Below are positions 27,858-37,501 of a stretch of DNA of 59,011 nucleotides, piece after piece. A model generated the notes under the pieces. That model was not told the origin of the DNA and searched no databases. It worked only from the letters and a program-made list of their open reading frames with translations. The DNA is taken from contig JACQYK010000005.1 in assembly GCA_016208255.1 (NCBI GenBank), positions 1 through 59,011 of the forward strand. The letters run 5' to 3'. Numbering within the stretch: the stretch's first letter is position 1; each line of letters starts with the position of its first letter. The stretch is from Deltaproteobacteria bacterium (GTDB taxonomy: Bacteria > Desulfobacterota > RBG-13-43-22). The position numbers and the translations under genes were made by a program.

Positions 27858-27890
27858 TTGACAATAGCAGAATTATAATACAAAATATTT
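27858..27890 (+). promoter_or_regulatory. Candidate promoter for the aldolase-like gene
   Basis: A perfect TTGACA (27858-27863) is followed by AT-rich sequence with TATAAT only 10 bases on and other weak -10-like options at 15-18 bases. It lies 80 bases ahead of the start at 27942. Confidence 0.35.
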
Positions 27891-27941
27891 AAATAGTTCA
27901 AGTTTAAATCCATAGGTACTGCCAATGTCAGGAGGGACGCC

Positions 27942-29354
27942 ATGAAAATGAGCGAGATGGATTTTGTAAAAGAAGCTGTCCAGATTGATCCTCAGGGCCG
28001 GGTAGCTATTCGAGATAAAAAAAAGCTCCAGGAAGGAATCATCGATCAACTTATTCACCTGGGGGTTTTTGGAAAACCCGATCAACAGGCCCTGGCCTTT
28101 TGGTTGATCTGGGAAGTCGGGCAGGCCATGGGGATTTATCCGGCCTCCATCCACGAATTTTATCTGGCCATCGGGCGGGGAGAGGTCCCTGGTCGTTTTA
28201 CAGTCCCGGCTATCAATCTCCGGGCCATGAGCTATGATTGTGCCCGGGCCGCCTTTAAGGCCGCGATCCCCAGGAAGGTGGGGGCTCTGATTTTCGAGAT
28301 CGCCCGTTCGGAAATGGGTTATACGGCCCAAAGGCCCAGAGAATATTTTTCTTCGGTCATGGCCGCGGCCATTAAAGAAGGGTTTCAGGGACCGCTGTTT
28401 ATTCAGGGCGATCATTTCCAGGTCAGCGAAAAAAAATTCAAGGAAAAACCGGAAGAGGAAACCTTGGCCATTGAGCAACTGATTGTGGAGGCCACCCAGG
28501 CCGGCTTTTACAATATCGACATTGATACCTCCACCCTGGTGGATCTTGGTCAAGCCACGGTTTCTGAACAGCAGCGGGCCAACTATGAATTGTGTGCCCG
28601 CTTCACAACCTTTATTCGTCGACATCAGCCCCAGGGAATAACCATTTCCGTGGGGGGAGAGATCGGAGAAGTGGGAGGGAAAAATAGTGACGAGACCGAG
28701 CTCCGGGCCTATATGGACGGGTTCAAGCGTTCTTTATCACCCGGATTGGCCGGTCTCTCCAAAATAAGCATACAAACCGGGACGAGCCACGGAGGGGTGG
28801 TTCTTCCCGACGGCACCCTGGCCCAGGTGGCCATTGATTTTAAGGTCTTGAAAGACCTATCCCAAGTGGCCCGAATCAGTTACGGGATGGGCGGAACCGT
28901 TCAGCATGGAGCCTCGACCCTGCCGGATGCGGCCTTCAGCCAATTTGTCGAAAATGATGCGGTTGAGGTGCACCTGGCCACCGGATTTCAAAACATGATT
29001 TATGACCACCCGCAATTCCCCTCGGGGTTAAAGCAAAATATTTATCAATACCTCAAATCCAAGCATGGCGACGAATGGAAATCCGGGAAGACCGAGGAAC
29101 AATTCCTCTATAACACCCGCAAAAAAGGATTGGGGCCTTTTAAGGCCGAACTGTGGGGATTGCCTGAAGAAAATAAATTGGCGATTCGCAGGGACCTGGA
29201 AGGAAAATTCGGTTTTTATTTTGACCAGCTTCAGGTGGATGACACCCTGGAACTGGTTCGAAAATTTATTCCTCCGCTAAGAATAGAAAAAAAACAGGCA
29301 GAATTTGGTATAGATCAGGGCAAAGAGGAAGATGTCTCAGACCTGGCCGATTGA
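27942..29354 (+). CDS. Class II aldolase-like protein (fructose-bisphosphate aldolase superfamily)
   Basis: 470 residues, longer than classical class II aldolases (about 300-360). Zinc and substrate motifs are present: QGDHFQV near residue 155, GGEIGEVGG near 240, QTGTSHGGVV near 281, and SYGMGGTVQHGAS near 313. A C-terminal extension holds the KFIPPL segment near 445. The pattern supports a metal-dependent aldol cleavage of a sugar phosphate or related compound. The exact substrate is open. An AGGAGGG ribosome-binding site precedes the ATG at 27942. Confidence 0.85.
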   Translation: MKMSEMDFVKEAVQIDPQGRVAIRDKKKLQEGIIDQLIHLGVFGKPDQQALAFWLIWEVGQAMGIYPASIHEFYLAIGRGEVPGRFTVPAINLRAMSYDCARAAFKAAIPRKVGALIFEIARSEMGYTAQRPREYFSSVMAAAIKEGFQGPLFIQGDHFQVSEKKFKEKPEEETLAIEQLIVEATQAGFYNIDIDTSTLVDLGQATVSEQQRANYELCARFTTFIRRHQPQGITISVGGEIGEVGGKNSDETELRAYMDGFKRSLSPGLAGLSKISIQTGTSHGGVVLPDGTLAQVAIDFKVLKDLSQVARISYGMGGTVQHGASTLPDAAFSQFVENDAVEVHLATGFQNMIYDHPQFPSGLKQNIYQYLKSKHGDEWKSGKTEEQFLYNTRKKGLGPFKAELWGLPEENKLAIRRDLEGKFGFYFDQLQVDDTLELVRKFIPPLRIEKKQAEFGIDQGKEEDVSDLAD

Positions 29355-29414
29355 TTTGCACCTCAAACAGGAAGGAAAAAAGAGTCAACCCATTATCTCG
29401 AGAGGAGGTTTGCT

Positions 29415-30230
29415 ATGGCGATCATTACTATTTCACGGGGAACTTTCAGTGGGGGCAAGGCCCTGGCCGGGAAGCTGGCTGCTCGGTTAGGGTACCCAAG
29501 CCTTGGCCGTGAAGAAGCGATCCTGGAAGCAACTAAGGAATACGGAATCAGCGAAGATAAACTCACCGCAGCGGTGTTGAATCCACCCTCTATCTGGCAG
29601 CAGACGGCAGGTCCCCGCCTGGCTTATCTCAAATGTCTGACCGCCTCGATTATGGATCATGCCAAAGATGGGAACCTGATTTACCATGGTTATGCCGGGC
29701 ATTTGTTGTTGAGCGGGATCTCCAATCTGCTCCGGGTCAGGGTCATCGCCGACATGGAATTCAGGATCCAGTTCGCCATGAAGGAGAAAAACTTAAGCCG
29801 CAATGATGCCTTGGAATACATAGAAAAGGTCGATAAGGATCGAAAAAAATGGACCCATTTCCTATACGGCCTGGATTGGCAGGATCCCGCTCTCTATGAC
29901 CTGGTGTTAAATCTCGAACATATCAGTATTGAAAACGCCTGTGAGGTTATTACCTGCAGGATCAATCTTGATGATTTTAAACCCACCCCGGCCACCCGGA
30001 AGGCCTTTGAGGACTCTTTGTTGAGCAGCCGGGTTTGGGCCTCCTTGGCCAAAGACGAACGAAGCCGGGTGGCTTCTATTCAAGTCACCGCCGATTCAGG
30101 GGTGGTCACTTTAAAGGGGAGCCTGGGATCTCAAAAGGCTATTGATAACATCTCGAAAATTGCAGGCCAGGTGAAGGGGGTCAAATCCCTGAACAACCAG
30201 CTGGGCATAGGAACCGATTGGTACTGGTAA
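29415..30230 (+). CDS. Cytidylate-kinase-like protein with C-terminal BON domain
   Basis: 271 residues. The start MAIITISRGTFSGGKALA gives a P-loop-like kinase motif of the cytidylate-kinase-like family. Helical sequence with catalytic-type arginines follows to about residue 190. Residues 205-270 form a BON-type fold (SRVASIQVTADSGVVTLKG and GVKSLNNQLGI), normally a phospholipid-interacting domain of periplasmic or membrane proteins. No signal peptide is present, so the protein is cytoplasmic by sequence. Kinase-BON fusion is an unusual pairing; the function is unknown. It starts 60 bases after the aldolase-like gene and may be co-transcribed with it. Confidence 0.78.
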   Translation: MAIITISRGTFSGGKALAGKLAARLGYPSLGREEAILEATKEYGISEDKLTAAVLNPPSIWQQTAGPRLAYLKCLTASIMDHAKDGNLIYHGYAGHLLLSGISNLLRVRVIADMEFRIQFAMKEKNLSRNDALEYIEKVDKDRKKWTHFLYGLDWQDPALYDLVLNLEHISIENACEVITCRINLDDFKPTPATRKAFEDSLLSSRVWASLAKDERSRVASIQVTADSGVVTLKGSLGSQKAIDNISKIAGQVKGVKSLNNQLGIGTDWYW

Positions 30231-30271
30231 GGAGTTTGTGGTAATTAGTCTCAAATAGGTTTGGCTAGTAT

Positions 30272-31204
30272 TTAACGGGACTGGGAAGGGAAGGTATATT
30301 CAAATCCTGCTGCAGCCAGGAGATACCATTGACCTTGCCGGGACGGGTCTTCAAGGTGGTAGGCGGTCATCATCCCCAGATGGGGGCGGCCCAAATACCG
30401 GACAGAAACAGCCGGTTCCCAATAGAGGGCCAGACCGAGTTTTTGCTGGGTAATTTTGGCCTCGGAGGCCCGGGTAATCTGGTAATAGGGCCCGCCTAAA
30501 AGCTTTTTACTCTGCTTGTCCGAAAAAAAGGAGTAAAGAAGCTGGGTTCGGTTGGCGAGAAGAAAATCATTATCTTTTAAGAGAATATCTTCCCCGATTT
30601 CCAGGAAAAACGGCCCCTTTCCGGAAAACCGGAAGAAGGCAAAATCGGTCTGATTACGAATAATAAAGAGGCCGATCTTACCTTGCAGGGTCGGTTGGAA
30701 TAATAATCGGTGGGCCGAGCCCCTTTCTTCATCATGGCGGTTATCCCGCACCTCATCCCCATAAGGAGAATTCGGAGAATCAAAAGAAAGCAAGGCCCCG
30801 CTACCGCCGGTATATTGAAAATAATCATATCTGAGGCGTAAAGGCAGAAACAGCCAGGGCATCCATTCGAAATGAAGGCCTGCTTGCAGGGCCGCGGGGG
30901 ATATCCCCAAGCCAAGACCTGTTTGCCAATAGGCGCTTTCCATCTCGTATTTTTCGTCATAGCCATAGACATTACGATAGTTGATGCCGCCGAAGAAACC
31001 CAGGCCCCGGGGATTTATTCGGCCCACCAGATCCCCATAATAGGTATATTGGCCTCCAAGCTTCTTTTCCGGGCCGGTTTTAGGCAATGAATTGGGTGAA
31101 GCCGGAGAAGAAGCTTCCTCGGCCAAGGATCCAGGGACTGATGAAAAAATTACCAGCAGCGAAAGAATAAACAGGGAAAAAGCCTTAAAGCGTTTTCTCA
31201 TCAT
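30272..31204 (-). CDS. Predicted outer-membrane beta-barrel protein
   Basis: 310 residues. A clear signal peptide (MMRKRFKAFSLFILSLLV) precedes a Ser/Pro-rich linker and then many alternating hydrophobic-aromatic strands (for example LRYDYFQYTGG and YSFFSDKQSK). The sequence ends FEYTFPSQSR, with an aromatic residue near the end as in barrels. No specific family was recognised. It is convergent with the kinase-BON gene. Confidence 0.65.
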   Translation of the reverse strand: MMRKRFKAFSLFILSLLVIFSSVPGSLAEEASSPASPNSLPKTGPEKKLGGQYTYYGDLVGRINPRGLGFFGGINYRNVYGYDEKYEMESAYWQTGLGLGISPAALQAGLHFEWMPWLFLPLRLRYDYFQYTGGSGALLSFDSPNSPYGDEVRDNRHDEERGSAHRLLFQPTLQGKIGLFIIRNQTDFAFFRFSGKGPFFLEIGEDILLKDNDFLLANRTQLLYSFFSDKQSKKLLGGPYYQITRASEAKITQQKLGLALYWEPAVSVRYLGRPHLGMMTAYHLEDPSRQGQWYLLAAAGFEYTFPSQSR

Positions 31205-31272
31205 GATTCCCTTAGCGCTATATTCATTCCTCTTCGGGCTTCTTAGAATATGAAAATTTTTTGCTTATTAAA

Positions 31273-31710
31273 TTACAGGAGCGTCTTTTCTTCGGTTTGG
31301 GCCAGGGTCCGCTTGGCCTGGAGCAATTTTTTATACTTGACCGCGGCTTTGGTCAGGTTTTTGGCAGCGAAGGCTTTAAGCAGGTCCCCTTCTATTTCAG
31401 CCACATCGAGGCGCTGATAATAATCCATCGATTCTTTGAGGTGGGCTACTACGATTTTCCCGGTCAATAAAGGATGGTTGTTGGTGACATTGGCCTCCTT
31501 ATAGCGGGTCCCATGCTCCAGCTCCACCTCCAGACCGGTCCGGAATCCATCGAGCGGGGTCTTCATCCCTTTGGGGTTAACTTCATTTAAAATAATTCGG
31601 GCCTCTTCCGGTTTGACTTCGGCCTTTTTCATAGTGGTCCAATCTCGGAAACCGAGGGCCTTGCAAACCCGCTGCACTTCTTTCTTGGTAACATATTCCG
31701 GTAGCTTCAT
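31273..31710 (-). CDS. DUF5661-like protein
   Basis: 145 residues. The central part TGLEVELEHGTRYKEANVT followed by LLTGKIVVAHLKESMDYYQRL matches what I remember of DUF5661 proteins. The function is unknown. It has an AGGAGA-type ribosome-binding site before the ATG at 31710. Confidence 0.7.
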   Translation of the reverse strand: MKLPEYVTKKEVQRVCKALGFRDWTTMKKAEVKPEEARIILNEVNPKGMKTPLDGFRTGLEVELEHGTRYKEANVTNNHPLLTGKIVVAHLKESMDYYQRLDVAEIEGDLLKAFAAKNLTKAAVKYKKLLQAKRTLAQTEEKTLL

Positions 31711-31737
31711 GGGGATTCTCCTTTATTATTCTTTTTA

Positions 31738-31801
31738 GTTCGACAAAGTCGAACGGCCGAGCGGATAGTGGTGTCACGTCCCTGACGGGACATGACGGTT
31801 T
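31738..31801. repeat. Double-hairpin repeat R3, copy A
   Basis: Hairpin gttcgac/gtcgaac (31738-31754) is followed by tagtggtgtc, a cgtccc/gggac hairpin and atgacggttt. The second copy is at 48536-48591 with different stem bases but the same fold (ggtcggt/accgacc), which is compensatory variation. Confidence 0.75.
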
Positions 31802-31848
31802 CATTTCAACCTGACTTATGATAATACAGGGTAAAACATTAAACGTCA

Positions 31849-31984
31849 ATATCCCAACCCGGACCAGCCGGAACCGAAATTGGGTATCCGAAAAATTTCG
31901 GAATTTCTTCATTTGGTCCGGGTATAAGGCCTGTTTAATAATAAATTCTATCCAATTTGCATAGAATTTCATTCTTAAGTCACT
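31849..31984. repeat. Structured repeat R2, copy 2
   Basis: About 136 bases nearly identical to 7438-7570. It lies 32 bases before the AMP-ligase/ferredoxin fusion gene. The remainder of the gap 31711-32015 holds repeat R3 and short spacers; I see no gene. Confidence 0.8.
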
Positions 31985-32015
31985 AGGGGATAACGATCAC
32001 AGAGATGGAAAAAAG

Positions 32016-34622
32016 ATGAACATCGCTCAAATACTTTCGGAAAAGGCCCGAATCTTGGGTCCCAAAACAGCGATCCGGATCAACAGGCAGGAGAGATCTT
32101 TTGCCGATTTGGATCGGCAAGTCACAAAAGCGGCTGCGGTACTGAAGGATCTGAATATCGGGAAAGGCGACCGGGTGGCCTTTCTCCTGCCCAAAGGTTT
32201 GGCGTTCATCGAATTATATTTGGCCACTCTGGGGTTGGGAGCCATCGCTTTGCCTCTTAATCCGGCCTATCGGCCGGAAGAGATTTTATATTTCCTTTCC
32301 GACTCGGAAAGCTCCCTGGTCATCATCCATTCTGAAAAACAGGTTGAGATAGGCCCGGTATTAAATCAGATCCCTTCCCTTCAGATCCTGGTCATCGACC
32401 GGGAGGTCCCCAAGACCTATTATTATCCCCGTTTATTACAAGAAACCATGGCCGGGGCAAAACCCTTTTATCCCACCCGGGGGGAAGATGTGGCCCTGCT
32501 CTGTTATACCTCGGGGACGACCGGACGCTCCAAGGGGGCCATGATTACCCATGAAAATCTTATTGAAAACATGAAAGCCCTTAACCAGGCCTGGCGCTGG
32601 ACCGACCAGGACATCCTGTTGCATGTTCTGCCCCTTTTTCATATCCACGGACTGACCGTGGCCTTGCACGGAGGGCTTTTTGCCGGCAGTACCTTGATCA
32701 TGAGAGAACGGTTTGACCCTTTGGAAACCTGGCGGATTCTTGAACAAGAACGATGCACCATGCTCATGGCCGTTCCCACCATTTATCAACGATTGAGCCT
32801 GGCCTGGGATGCCCTGGAAAGGAAGCCGAATCTGGAAACGGTCAGGGTTTTTATCTCCGGATCAGCCCCTTTACCGGAACCTCTTTTCCATCGATTTAAA
32901 AAGCAGACCGGCCATACCCTTTTGGAAAGATACGGGATGACTGAGGCCGGAATGATTGCTTCCAATCCCTATGATTCGGAATTAAGGAAGGTAAAAAGTG
33001 TTGGGTATCCCTTGAGCAGGGTGGCGGTTCGTATCGTGGGAAAAGAGGGACAGGAGGTAATACCGGGAGAGGTCGGCGAAGTTTGGATCAAAGGGAATAA
33101 TGTATTTAAAGGATATTGGAATCAACCGGAAAAGACGGCTGAATCTTTCGAGGAGGGATGGTTCAAGTCCGGCGACCTGGGCTATCAGGACCCCGAAGAC
33201 CACTTGCGCCTCTATCTGGCCGGCAGAGCCAGGGAACTGATCATTACCGGAGGATATAACGTCTATCCCAAAGAGATCGAAAACATTCTGGAAGATCATG
33301 CCGCGGTTCAAGAAGCGGCGGTCTTTGGCTTGGCCCACGAGGATTTTGGAGAGGAGGTTGTGGCGGCCGTGGTTTTAAGAGAGGGCAGGACCTTAGCAGC
33401 CGGTGAACTAATCGACTTCTGCAAGATCCGGCTGGTTGGCTATAAATGCCCTCATAAAATATTCCTTCGATCCGCTCTCCCTCACAACACCATGGGCAAG
33501 CTTCAAAAACACCTATTACAAAAGGAGGTCTTAGCCATGTCCGATAACGATTATCAGGCTTTACGAGAGTTCCTGCATCAATTTCCAAGAGGGTTTTTAA
33601 AGACGGAAACAGGGGTTGAGATTAAGATCTTAAAGAAGCTTTTTACCGAGGAGGAGGCTAGAATCACGGTCAGGCTTTCGACGCTCCCCGAGGAACTGGA
33701 AAAAATCGCGGAACGCCTGGATAGGAAGGCCGATGAATTGGGCAAGCAATTGGATGCCATGGCCAGGAGAGGGCTGATCTTTCGTTTCCAGCGTCAGGGT
33801 TCCCCCTTTTACCGGGCTGCCCCCTTTATGATCGGGCTTTACGAATATTCGGTCAAGAAAATTGATAAGGAGCTGGCCGCCCTTTTTAAGGAATATTACG
33901 AGGCGGCTTATATCAAGGAACTTGGGAACCACAATATCCCCGGATTCAAGGTGATTCCCATGGAGAAAAATATTGATACTCAAATGGTCCTTTTGCCCTA
34001 TCAGAGGCTTGAGGAAAGTGTGCGGGCGGCCAGAAAGATTGCCGTAGCCGATTGCGTATGCCGTAAGGAGGCGGCCCTGCTGGGCGAAGGTTGCGATCAC
34101 CCCGTTGAAAGCTGCCTCAGTTTCGGCGTGGCCGCCGAGTACTATATCGATTCAGGTCTTGGGCGTGAGATTACCGCCGATGAGGCCGTAAAAATCCTGA
34201 AGGAAGCGGATGAGTCCGGTCTGATCCATGCCGGCGCCAATTCCAGGCATCTCTCGAATATCTGCAATTGTTGTTCTTGCTGCTGTGCAGGCCTAAAGGC
34301 CATAACCAAATTTGGGAGTTACCGCCAAAGGCATTTCAACGCGGTATTTGAAGCAGTAGTTGATGCCGAAGGGTGCACAGCCTGCGAAGCCTGTCTGGAT
34401 CGCTGCCCGGTGAAGGCTATCGAAGTAGGCGATACGGTCCTGGTCGACAGGGATAAATGCCTGGGCTGCGGGCTTTGCGCCACCACCTGCCCGACCGAGT
34501 CGATCCGCCTCCTTCTCCGGGCAGACAGGAAGGAACCTTTTGATAATGTGGGGGACTTGGGAAGCAGGGTTTTGGCCGCCAAAGGAAAGGCCCCCCTTAT
34601 GGTCAAACAAAAAGAGGCCTGA
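32016..34622 (+). CDS. Acyl-CoA synthetase fused to a cysteine-rich 4Fe-4S protein
   Basis: 868 residues. Residues 1-507 are an AMP-forming ligase (CYTSGTTGRSKGAM near 164, GYNVYPKEIEN near 414, NTMGKLQK near 493, the normal C-terminus of malonyl/fatty acyl-CoA synthetases). Residues 508-868 form a second protein: a helical, winged-helix-like part, then ADCVC near 679, a run NICNCCSCCC near 748, and two ferredoxin motifs CTACEACLDRCP (near 787) and CLGCGLCATTCP (near 815). Met508 (ATG at 33537) has a perfect AAGGAGG eight bases upstream inside the same frame, so the second half may also be made alone. The usual separate genes would be a ligase and a 360-residue ferredoxin protein. It is convergent with holB. 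Confidence 0.85.
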   Translation: MNIAQILSEKARILGPKTAIRINRQERSFADLDRQVTKAAAVLKDLNIGKGDRVAFLLPKGLAFIELYLATLGLGAIALPLNPAYRPEEILYFLSDSESSLVIIHSEKQVEIGPVLNQIPSLQILVIDREVPKTYYYPRLLQETMAGAKPFYPTRGEDVALLCYTSGTTGRSKGAMITHENLIENMKALNQAWRWTDQDILLHVLPLFHIHGLTVALHGGLFAGSTLIMRERFDPLETWRILEQERCTMLMAVPTIYQRLSLAWDALERKPNLETVRVFISGSAPLPEPLFHRFKKQTGHTLLERYGMTEAGMIASNPYDSELRKVKSVGYPLSRVAVRIVGKEGQEVIPGEVGEVWIKGNNVFKGYWNQPEKTAESFEEGWFKSGDLGYQDPEDHLRLYLAGRARELIITGGYNVYPKEIENILEDHAAVQEAAVFGLAHEDFGEEVVAAVVLREGRTLAAGELIDFCKIRLVGYKCPHKIFLRSALPHNTMGKLQKHLLQKEVLAMSDNDYQALREFLHQFPRGFLKTETGVEIKILKKLFTEEEARITVRLSTLPEELEKIAERLDRKADELGKQLDAMARRGLIFRFQRQGSPFYRAAPFMIGLYEYSVKKIDKELAALFKEYYEAAYIKELGNHNIPGFKVIPMEKNIDTQMVLLPYQRLEESVRAARKIAVADCVCRKEAALLGEGCDHPVESCLSFGVAAEYYIDSGLGREITADEAVKILKEADESGLIHAGANSRHLSNICNCCSCCCAGLKAITKFGSYRQRHFNAVFEAVVDAEGCTACEACLDRCPVKAIEVGDTVLVDRDKCLGCGLCATTCPTESIRLLLRADRKEPFDNVGDLGSRVLAAKGKAPLMVKQKEA

Positions 34623-34640
34623 AAAAGCAGAAAAACTTTT

Positions 34641-35624
34641 TTAATAGACCCTGGCCATCTTGAGGAACAGGACTTCCCAGTTTAACTGGGCATTGACGTT
34701 TTGACTATTATAGACAGCGGCTTGCTGGACTAGGGTCAGCCGTTTCAGCCAGACGGCGTGCGGCAGGCTGGAGGCCAGAGCCCTGACCCTTTCTATCAAA
34801 TGAGGCCGGAGCGATACCTTGTCCTTCAGCCCGGCCCGGACCCAGATCAAGTCCCGCAGGCACCACTGGCCAATTTCCAGATTTTCCTGGGTCTCTTCCC
34901 TGGAACCCAGCCAGCCCTTGGCCCAACCCAGCAACTGGGCCATCCCGGCCTGGGATAACCCTTCCAGCTGGGTTATCCAAGTCTCCTGTTTTTTCCAGAA
35001 ATTGGTCTTGACATATTGGAAGGCCTTGCCTAGACTCCCGCCGGAAACCAGGCTTAAAGCCCGGGCCTCTTCCCGGGACACCCCTTTTTCTTCCACCAGC
35101 TTATCGGCAATCAGGGAAAGGGAGAGGGGATTAAAAGCGATGGAGACACAACGGGAAACCAGGGTAGGTAATAATTCGCCCGGGTCCCGGACCAGGAGGA
35201 CGAAAATGGTCCCTGGCGGAGGTTCCTCCAGGGTCTTCAAAAAGGCATTGGCCGCCGGTTCATTGAGATCGGAAGCCATATCTAAAAGGCAAAGACGGGA
35301 CCGGCCCAGGGCCGGGCCGTAGGCCAGCTGCTGGCCCAGATTCCGGATTTGTTCTATGCGGATATGGACCCCTTCCGGTTCCAGATGAATCAGGTCCGGG
35401 TGGATCCTGTTTTCAATCTTCCGGCAGGCCGGGCACTGATCGCACCCGCCCTCCGGACCGGGCTTATCGCAGTTCAAGGCCTTGGCCAATTCCAGGGCGG
35501 ACTTTTTTTTCCCGATCCCTTCCGGTCCGCAAAAGAGATAGGCATGATGGAGCTTGTCCCTTTGCAGGGATTGCTTCAAATTTTCTATGGCCCGCTTCTG
35601 GCCTTGAATAAGGGAAAAGGACAT
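34641..35624 (-). CDS. holB: DNA polymerase III subunit delta-prime
   Basis: 327 residues. AAA+ clamp-loader features: Walker A-like GPEGIGKKKSALELA near residue 33, the zinc module CDQCPACRKIENRIHPD near 60-76, and the LVSRCVSI (SRC) motif near 158. The N-terminal LHHAYLF is also typical. It helps load the sliding clamp during replication. It ends 19 bases after the convergent fusion gene. Confidence 0.92.
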   Translation of the reverse strand: MSFSLIQGQKRAIENLKQSLQRDKLHHAYLFCGPEGIGKKKSALELAKALNCDKPGPEGGCDQCPACRKIENRIHPDLIHLEPEGVHIRIEQIRNLGQQLAYGPALGRSRLCLLDMASDLNEPAANAFLKTLEEPPPGTIFVLLVRDPGELLPTLVSRCVSIAFNPLSLSLIADKLVEEKGVSREEARALSLVSGGSLGKAFQYVKTNFWKKQETWITQLEGLSQAGMAQLLGWAKGWLGSREETQENLEIGQWCLRDLIWVRAGLKDKVSLRPHLIERVRALASSLPHAVWLKRLTLVQQAAVYNSQNVNAQLNWEVLFLKMARVY

Positions 35625-35911
35625 CTTTCAATCGTTCGGCGTTCAGCGTTCGGCGAAAACCCAATTTTCTTTCTTTTTGGGGAAACATTTAATCTCAATG
35701 ATTTGTCGCCTGAAAAGAATATAAATTAAGCCGTAATTGGAATCAAGGAGAAAAAGTCTTATTGGCTACGGCCCCCACGGATTGATGGTGATGTTGCCGT
35801 CTCCCTTGAAAATAAAATATTATTCTGATACCTTTCTGTCATGATAATAAAATTCAAGTCACCTTTCTTAGGTTTTTTCCATCACGATCAGGGCCCCTCG
35901 GAAAGATAAAC
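35625..35911. other. Intergenic region with word-like repeat
   Basis: 287 bases between divergent holB and the amidohydrolase. At 35633-35655 the phrase cgttcggcgttcagcgttcg is a near-tandem word like those in the other inverted repeats. No gene or strong promoter was recognised. Confidence 0.4.
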
Positions 35912-37501
35912 GTGGACACTGCCATTCTATCCTCAAAGATATTCACCGGTGATCCGAAAACACCCTGGGCTCAAGCGCTGGGAATTAAAGGCGGACAGAT
36001 AACGGCCCTGGGCAGCGATCAGGAAATAAAAGCGCTTTGTTCCGCCAAGACCGAAATCCTGGACCTGCCGGGCAGGCTTGTTGTTCCCGGCCTGGTGGAT
36101 GGGCATTTGCACTATTGTTCCTTCGGGCAAACCCTGAACCTGGTCAGCCTGAAAAACCTTACTTCCCTTGACCAATGCCGCCAAAGAATCCGGACCGCCG
36201 TTGGCTCCTATCCACCCGGGGAATGGATTGTCGGCCGGGGATGGGATAATCATAAGTGGCGGGAAGACAGACAACCCACCCGTAAGGATCTCGATGACCT
36301 GTCCCCGACCAATCCCCTGATGTTGTTTCGAGCCGACGGTCATACGGTCTGGGTCAACTCGCTGGCCCTGGAAAAAGCCGGGATCACCAAAGCTTCCCCT
36401 GATCCTCCGGGAGGAAAAATCGAAAGGGACCCGGCTACGGGTGAGCCCACCGGAATCCTGCGGGAGGCCATAGGCGTCTTCAGAAAATTCATGCCCAGAA
36501 ACTCACGGGAAGATTTCAAAACAGCAGCCCTGGACGCTCAACAAGAGGCCTTAAAGGTGGGACTGACCGGAGTCCATTCCTGCGAAATGCTTCCCCAGTT
36601 CGAAGCCCTGGACGATCTGGATAAAGAAGGAAAACTGAAGATAAGGGTTTACCAACTGCTCCGCCCCCAGGAAGCGGATACGCTGTCGGCCAGGGCTATC
36701 CGGCCCGGCAGCGGCAGCGGGCGGTTATGGGTAGGGCATATGAAATTGTTTGCCGATGGTTCCCTGGGTTCCGGCACCGCCCTGCTCCATGAACCCTACT
36801 GGGATGATCCAGCCAATCAGGGTTTGGCCGTTCTCCCTCTGGAAACGCTCCGGGACCAGGTAAGGGCCACCTATGCCTGGGGAGGCGAGGTAGCCATCCA
36901 CGCTATCGGGGACAGGGCCGTTTCCAACTGCCTGGCCGCCATAGCGGAGGCCAGAAAGACGGAAGGGATAGGTCCCGGTCAGAAAAGGGACCGCCTCGAG
37001 CATGTCCAGCTCCATCGGTCGCCGGATCTGGCCTTTTTTCAAAGCCTGGGATTGACGGCCTCGGTTCAGCCGATATTTATGGCCACGGATTGGAGTCAGG
37101 CCGAAAAAAAATGGGGACACCCCCGATGCCGGCAGGCGTATGCCTGGAAAACTCTACGAAAGGCGGGCATCCCCCTTCAATTCGGCTCCGATGCCCCCTT
37201 TGATCATATCAATCCCCTATTGGGACTTCAGGCGGCGGTGACCCGGCAGACTCCCGAGGGGGAGCCGGCCGGAGGCTGGTTCCCGGAAGAACGGCTTTCC
37301 CTGGAGGAAGGGATCGAGGGTTTCACCCGGGTTCCGGCCTGGACTTCACACCGGGAAACTTCTCTGGGTTCCATCACTCCCGGAAAAAGAGCCGATATTA
37401 CCGTATTTGAAAAAAACCTGTTTGAAATCCCGCCGGAATACTGGCCGTCGCTTGAGGTGGAACTGACTATGATCGACGGGGAGATTGTTTATCAGAAATA
37501 G
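35912..37501 (+). CDS. Amidohydrolase family protein (YtcJ-like)
   Basis: 529 residues of the amidohydrolase-3 group. The metal-binding HxH is in VDGHLHYCSFG near residue 66. HAIGDRAV near 330 and RLEHVQLH near 362 provide further ligands, and GSDAPFDHINP near 424 the last Asp. A GTG start at 35912 with GGAAAG upstream was chosen because no better start follows in the conserved N-terminus. It hydrolyses a C-N bond of an unknown amide or cyclic compound. The C-terminal GSITPGKRADITVFEKN is typical of the composite beta domain. Confidence 0.9.
   Translation: MDTAILSSKIFTGDPKTPWAQALGIKGGQITALGSDQEIKALCSAKTEILDLPGRLVVPGLVDGHLHYCSFGQTLNLVSLKNLTSLDQCRQRIRTAVGSYPPGEWIVGRGWDNHKWREDRQPTRKDLDDLSPTNPLMLFRADGHTVWVNSLALEKAGITKASPDPPGGKIERDPATGEPTGILREAIGVFRKFMPRNSREDFKTAALDAQQEALKVGLTGVHSCEMLPQFEALDDLDKEGKLKIRVYQLLRPQEADTLSARAIRPGSGSGRLWVGHMKLFADGSLGSGTALLHEPYWDDPANQGLAVLPLETLRDQVRATYAWGGEVAIHAIGDRAVSNCLAAIAEARKTEGIGPGQKRDRLEHVQLHRSPDLAFFQSLGLTASVQPIFMATDWSQAEKKWGHPRCRQAYAWKTLRKAGIPLQFGSDAPFDHINPLLGLQAAVTRQTPEGEPAGGWFPEERLSLEEGIEGFTRVPAWTSHRETSLGSITPGKRADITVFEKNLFEIPPEYWPSLEVELTMIDGEIVYQK

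Noticed and set aside
27873-28625. Minus-strand reading frame opposite the aldolase-like gene (250 codons)
   Set aside because: The plus strand encodes zinc-site motifs there; the mirror frame has no recognisable features.
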